From contig JAOTYE010000008.1 of the NCBI GenBank assembly GCA_029862045.1, positions 96,756 to 160,755 of the forward strand: 64,000 nucleotides of DNA. The letters are read 5' to 3'. Positions within the stretch are counted from its first letter, which is position 1; every line of letters begins with the position of its first letter. The stretch is from Gammaproteobacteria bacterium (GTDB lineage: Bacteria > Pseudomonadota > Gammaproteobacteria > Steroidobacterales > Woeseiaceae). The notes under the pieces are model-generated. The model was given only the letters and a program-made list of their open reading frames with translations, searched no databases and was not told the origin of the DNA. A program made the position numbers and the translations under genes. This document shows, in pieces, positions 63,210-64,000 of the stretch.

Positions 63210-63594
63210 CTACACTTTTATTCAACATAATCACGAATTCGTGCCCGGCGCGCTCGCGCGCGGATGCGCTGTCGATAGCAGGTTCGCAGGCCTTACATAA
63301 GGGCTGCGTGGAGGCCCCGGCTGTGGCGGCCTGCAGGCCGCCAAAACACTGGTCTGCAGATCATTTGCTGCGGGCTATCGAAGCTGTGATCCAGTTCACC
63401 TAATGGGCGCAGGCAATGGAGGATAGTTTCGTTTCGGTACCGACAAAAGCAGCGCCGCCGCGAGGTGGCGGTGCAATGTCGCCGGCCTGAAGGATCAGCA
63501 GGCTCTACGGCGGCGGGGACCGCTCGAATTTCAGTATTTTATCGAGTGGTCTGCGCCGGTGAGGTAAGCGCACAGGGATATGTAGCGACTGGCT
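63210..63594. other. Intergenic region with no recognisable gene
   Basis: 385 bases between the AgmX-like gene and the next. It contains the palindrome at 63325-63342 and a GCGCGC-TC-GCGCGC sequence at 63248-63261. Short frames look random. Confidence 0.5.
63325..63342. repeat. Perfect 18-bp palindrome
   Basis: GGCGGCCTGCAGGCCGCC is fully self-complementary. It has no loop, so it is more likely a DNA site or part of a repetitive extragenic element than an RNA hairpin terminator. Confidence 0.7.
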
Positions 63595-64000
63595 ATGGTG
63601 CAACTTAGTAACAACTCGCGAGCGTTGCGCGGCAATGGCTCGTTGGCGCAACGATTGAAATCGGCGCGGCGGGCCGTCGCGTTGTTTGCGGTCGCTTTGT
63701 TGTCGCTGGCGGCCTTGCCGGCACAGGCGCAGGACTGTTCCGATTACCCTAACGGCACACTCGACGGTTTCTTAGGTGTTGTCGCTCCGTCGCAGCTGCA
63801 GATCGATCGCAACTGTACGATTCGCAACTATCCGGCCAGCAACCCGATCAACACCAACTTCACTTTCTTTACGCAGCCGGGACAGACCAATGAGCGCTGG
63901 CTCATCATTTTCGACAACGTCGTACACACGGGCAACATGTCGTGTAACTCCGTTCTCGAACACAAGATCTGGTTCACGAACGGCTCGTCGTCCAAGATCA
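63595..64000 (+). CDS. 5' part of a secreted protein gene, runs off the window
   Basis: An open frame from ATG 63595 to the window end (135 codons), with no stop. The start is followed by a long signal peptide; the hydrophobic core is at about 29-42 and the cleavage-like ALPAQAQ near 41-47. The mature part begins CSDYPNGTLDGFLG and continues with Cys pairs (RNCTIRNYPASNP, GNMSCNSVLEHKIWF). I have seen this N-terminus in front of long secreted proteins with DUF11-type repeats. The function and the rest of the gene lie outside the window. Confidence 0.7.
   Translation, partial: MVQLSNNSRALRGNGSLAQRLKSARRAVALFAVALLSLAALPAQAQDCSDYPNGTLDGFLGVVAPSQLQIDRNCTIRNYPASNPINTNFTFFTQPGQTNERWLIIFDNVVHTGNMSCNSVLEHKIWFTNGSSSKI

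Overview
The window looks like chromosomal DNA of a free-living, aerobic, Gram-negative bacterium, most likely a marine or sediment gammaproteobacterium of the Woeseiaceae/Steroidobacterales kind. This is inference from gene content: TonB-dependent receptors, lipoprotein signal peptides, a TPR protein with an N-terminal membrane block of a type I associate with that group, VLCAD/ACAD9-like acyl-CoA dehydrogenase, and a Tol/Exb-type motor. GC is moderately high by eye. I see no rRNA, tRNA, CRISPR array, intact insertion sequence or phage. The window is densely coded, mostly in short operons.

Layout. 0.1-4.4 kb: two divergent, secreted paralogues of the SAM hydroxide adenosyltransferase (DUF62) family, one translationally coupled to a TonB-dependent receptor. 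4.4-9.6 kb: acyl-CoA dehydrogenase, an enolase-superfamily dehydratase coupled to a DapA-type lyase (hydroxyproline-like catabolism), and a DUF3187 outer-membrane barrel. 9.6-14 kb: an operon of a GcvT-like folate enzyme and two CrtI-like FAD oxidoreductases. 14-28 kb: adenine/adenosine deaminase, 3-methyladenine glycosylase, NhaC antiporter, a serine hydrolase lipoprotein, a large subtilase, a duplicated-domain lipoprotein, an IS91-type relic, a Rossmann protein, a second TonB receptor and a membrane TPR protein. 28-37.7 kb: a 1545-residue secreted protein with a 15-bp tandem repeat, an MFS permease fused to zinc ribbons, a DRG/Obg-like GTPase and small envelope proteins. 38-42 kb: a surface-glycan module (flippase, FkbM methyltransferase, glycosyltransferase, methyltransferase).

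42.9-50.7 kb holds nine tightly overlapping minus-strand genes: CDP-alcohol phosphatidyltransferase, glycosyltransferase, three methyltransferases, a membrane sulfatase/phosphatase-type hydrolase, a RibD-C reductase, a BchC-like dehydrogenase and a 6-pyruvoyltetrahydropterin-synthase homologue with an altered active site. This is the best candidate here for an undescribed pathway, perhaps a pterin-derived or lipid-linked, methylated and glycosylated metabolite. A truncated copy of another gene's 5' end lies directly upstream of it.

53.4-63.2 kb holds nine plus-strand genes: an exported protein, TPR proteins, a TolQ/ExbB channel, two ExbD/TolR proteins and a TonB/AgmX-type protein. The set resembles the Agl-Glt machinery of Myxococcus gliding motility and is probably an envelope-spanning, proton-driven force transducer. 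One of its two ExbD proteins has Asn in place of the proton-carrying Asp. Between these two systems are a crotonase, an unannotated 44-residue membrane protein with a strong RBS and terminator, a membrane-anchored winged-helix protein, CRP-like palindromes and gene relics.
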